Source: Alloboseaceae bacterium BT-24-1 (lineage in GTDB: Bacteria; Pseudomonadota; Alphaproteobacteria; Rhizobiales; Beijerinckiaceae). Taken from it: DNA of 64,000 nucleotides. Shown here in pieces: positions 62,431 through 64,000 of the stretch. The stretch lies in contig JAOYTL010000001.1 of the NCBI GenBank assembly GCA_025846845.1, forward strand, positions 682,001 through 746,000, given 5' to 3'. The notes under the pieces were generated by a model, which was given only the letters and a program-made list of their open reading frames with translations, did not search any database and was not told where the DNA came from. The position numbers and the translations under genes are program-made. How positions within the stretch are numbered: position 1 is the stretch's first letter; each line of letters starts with the position of its first letter.

Positions 62431-62790
62431 TCAGGGGCGAGTGCGCCCCACGGCTTCGAGCCGGCTGTCGCAGGCGAGGACGGCGCGGGTCGCCAGGTCG
62501 ACGATGAGATCGGCGCTGACGCGATAGCCCATGTCGCCAGCGACCATTTCCCCGCTGACATGGATGCCGGCGCAGGCGCGGCGTTCACGCTGTGTCTGTG
62601 CCGCCGGGCTCGCCGACAGCCTGATCCGGACCGCCCGGCCGTCCGGCAAGATGGTCTCGCGCCAGCTCTCGCCCGGCACCGGCACCAGATGGAAGCCGAA
62701 CGCCTCGCCCGGGAAGACCTGGGTTCGCACTGCCTCATGGACGAGCGCGGCCAGCGGATCGAGTTCGCGTGTCGGTGGTTGCCAGATCAT
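62431..62790 (-). CDS. Unknown protein between vgrG and hcp
   Basis: This 119-residue soluble protein starts 7 bases after the vgrG stop, on the same strand, so it is very likely co-transcribed with it. It begins MIWQPPTRELDPLAALVHEA and has no signal peptide, membrane segment or motif I recognise. Genes right after vgrG often encode an adaptor, effector or immunity protein, but nothing in the sequence decides this. Confidence 0.65.
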   Translation of the reverse strand: MIWQPPTRELDPLAALVHEAVRTQVFPGEAFGFHLVPVPGESWRETILPDGRAVRIRLSASPAAQTQRERRACAGIHVSGEMVAGDMGYRVSADLIVDLATRAVLACDSRLEAVGRTRP

Positions 62791-62797
62791 CGCAGGT

Positions 62798-64000
62798 TCA
62801 GCTTGCCGAGCCGTCGTTCATCTCGAACAGAGTGCCGGACGGGGAGCGGAAGCGGTTGAGCGTGCGGTTGCGCTTGGAGACGACGTTCGGGGTCAGCGGG
62901 TTCGGCACCGCGCCGACGATGATCGGCCGGTCGACATCGCCATTGACGCAGCTGAGGATCACCTCGGTGCCCTTCAGCAGCGGGAAATGCATGCCGGTAT
63001 CGGACGGGCCGGCATAGGGCTCGGCCTTGCGCAGAAACTCGCTCGCCTTGCCCTCGGCGCTGTCGCCCTCGTCATAGCGCAGGCGCACCTTGTAGCGCCC
63101 TTGGGTATCGACCTCGGCGCGCGTGCCGTCGGCCTCACCGTCGACGAAGGCGTTGAACAGCCCGGCCGCCAGCGGTCGCGGCGTACGCCGTTCGGGCCGG
63201 AACGGCACGGAGAGCGGGATCGCCTCGAAGCGGTTGCCATAGGGCGCGCCCGCAACGGTCTCGCCGGTGCCATAGCCGACCGGGGCCGGCGTCGAGACCT
63301 CGTGCTCGACGGAGATGACGAGATAACGATCGTCGAGCGAGGGATGGCCGGTCAGGCTGAAGAATGCGCCCGGGCGCAGCTGCGGCGCATTGCTGACGCC
63401 ACGGAAGATCTTGGCCCGGCAAGCGATCTCCTCGGCCCGGACCTTGGCGAGATGGTCGCCCTCGTCGGGCTCGAGGAAGTGCTGGCCGTATTCGATGATG
63501 GTGCCGGTCTTGCCGCCTTCGACGTCGGCCCGCGCGCGCAGCAGCAGCGCCGGCTTCTCGGGATTGTATTCGCGCAGCACCACCGATTTCGTCACCGGCC
63601 GGGCGACGAAGCCGAACGACGTAACCGCCGCCTGCGCCGTGCTGATCGCGTCATGGCCATGACGGTAAGGCAGGGTCTTCGCCTCGATGAACGCGACATT
63701 GCTGTCGCCGAACACCGCGCTCTCGCCATCCTCGCTCTGCTTGAAGAAATAGAAGATGCCGCTGCCCTCGCACCAGCGCGACAGGAAGGACAGGTCGCTC
63801 TCGTTGTACTGCACGATGAACTCGCGCTCGCGGTAGTTCGCGGCAAGATTGAGCTCATGCTCGATGGTGATATGGCCGTGATTGGCCGCCAGCGAGCCTT
63901 CGAGTTCCTTCTGAATGATGTCCTTGACCGAGACCTTGCTGGTCGAGCCATAGACTTGGTTCTGGCGGCTGAGCTCGAGCATCCTGAGGCGCGGCGCGAT
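62798..64000 (-). CDS. vgrG: T6SS spike protein VgrG (TssI), N terminus outside window
   Basis: The 400 visible residues are open to the right edge and start in the gp27-like part (APRLRMLELSRQNQVYGS), followed by YNESDLSFLSRWCEGSGIFY, GHPSLDDRYLVISVEHE and the gp5 OB-fold region (DTGMHFPLLKGTEVILSCVN, DRPIIVGAVPNP). The protein ends at SPSGTLFEMNDGSAS, just where most VgrGs begin the long beta-prism needle. It is therefore a short VgrG or a truncated one. Confidence 0.9.
   Translation of the reverse strand: MAPRLRMLELSRQNQVYGSTSKVSVKDIIQKELEGSLAANHGHITIEHELNLAANYREREFIVQYNESDLSFLSRWCEGSGIFYFFKQSEDGESAVFGDSNVAFIEAKTLPYRHGHDAISTAQAAVTSFGFVARPVTKSVVLREYNPEKPALLLRARADVEGGKTGTIIEYGQHFLEPDEGDHLAKVRAEEIACRAKIFRGVSNAPQLRPGAFFSLTGHPSLDDRYLVISVEHEVSTPAPVGYGTGETVAGAPYGNRFEAIPLSVPFRPERRTPRPLAAGLFNAFVDGEADGTRAEVDTQGRYKVRLRYDEGDSAEGKASEFLRKAEPYAGPSDTGMHFPLLKGTEVILSCVNGDVDRPIIVGAVPNPLTPNVVSKRNRTLNRFRSPSGTLFEMNDGSAS

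Overview
The window is GC-rich throughout, and its gene families (WbaP-type sugar transferase, GumC/Wzz-type co-polymerase, FixJ/NarL-type regulators, AmiC/AmiR, a T6SS) suggest an alphaproteobacterium, probably of the Hyphomicrobiales (Bosea/Methylobacterium-like). That placement is an inference; no rRNA or other marker gene is present.

Region 1 (1-31 kb) is a polysaccharide locus with a PKS/NRPS assembly line inside it. A partial beta-helix protein runs off the left edge. A minus-strand operon follows: UDP-xylose synthase, WecG/TagA glycosyltransferase, GDP-mannose 3,5-epimerase-like protein, WbaP-like initiating transferase, Wzz/BY-kinase-like co-polymerase and a small Cys-rich protein. 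Divergent from it are the outer-membrane export protein, a small membrane protein, a TIGR04325-type methyltransferase and then three overlapping assembly-line genes: A(Thr)-PCP; KS-AT-ACP-aminotransferase-C-A(Gly)-PCP; C-TE. Convergent to these, a Sfp-type phosphopantetheinyl transferase is translationally coupled to a Wzx-like flippase. Next come an O-antigen polymerase/ligase-like membrane domain fused to a beta-helix, a SAM methyltransferase, a decayed glycosyltransferase and a 1-kb AT-richer stretch without genes. My reading is that the assembly line makes a small Thr-malonate-Gly unit tied to this surface polysaccharide.

Region 2 (31-36.4 kb) is a signalling island: a methanogen-output-domain protein, a soluble NarL-type histidine kinase, a canonical response regulator, two atypical regulators (one without the phospho-acceptor Asp, one without the switch Lys) and a GT2 glycosyltransferase.

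Region 3 (36.5-50.3 kb) is one long minus-strand amide-utilisation unit: amiC, amiR, urtABCDE-type ABC transporter, aliphatic amidase amiE, an NCS1 permease with a frameshift, a MetX-like hydrolase and a NorQ/NorD-type AAA+/VWA pair. AmiR is an ANTAR antiterminator. I find three candidate ANTAR targets (two hexaloop hairpins plus an intrinsic terminator): one in the amiC leader, just after a sigma70-like promoter, and two in tandem between amiR and urtA.

Region 4 (50.4-53.4 kb) is a small accessory patch: a ParB/sulfiredoxin-like protein, a Phd/YefM-VapC toxin-antitoxin pair and a DUF3883 nuclease-like protein.

Region 5 (53.4-64 kb) is the edge of a type VI secretion locus: a STAS/RsbW-like partner-switching pair, a coiled-coil protein coupled to a ParA-like ATPase, a Ser/Thr kinase, a sigma54 activator, ClpV, Hcp, a small unknown protein and VgrG running off the right edge. 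A near-consensus sigma54 promoter with two upstream palindromes precedes hcp.
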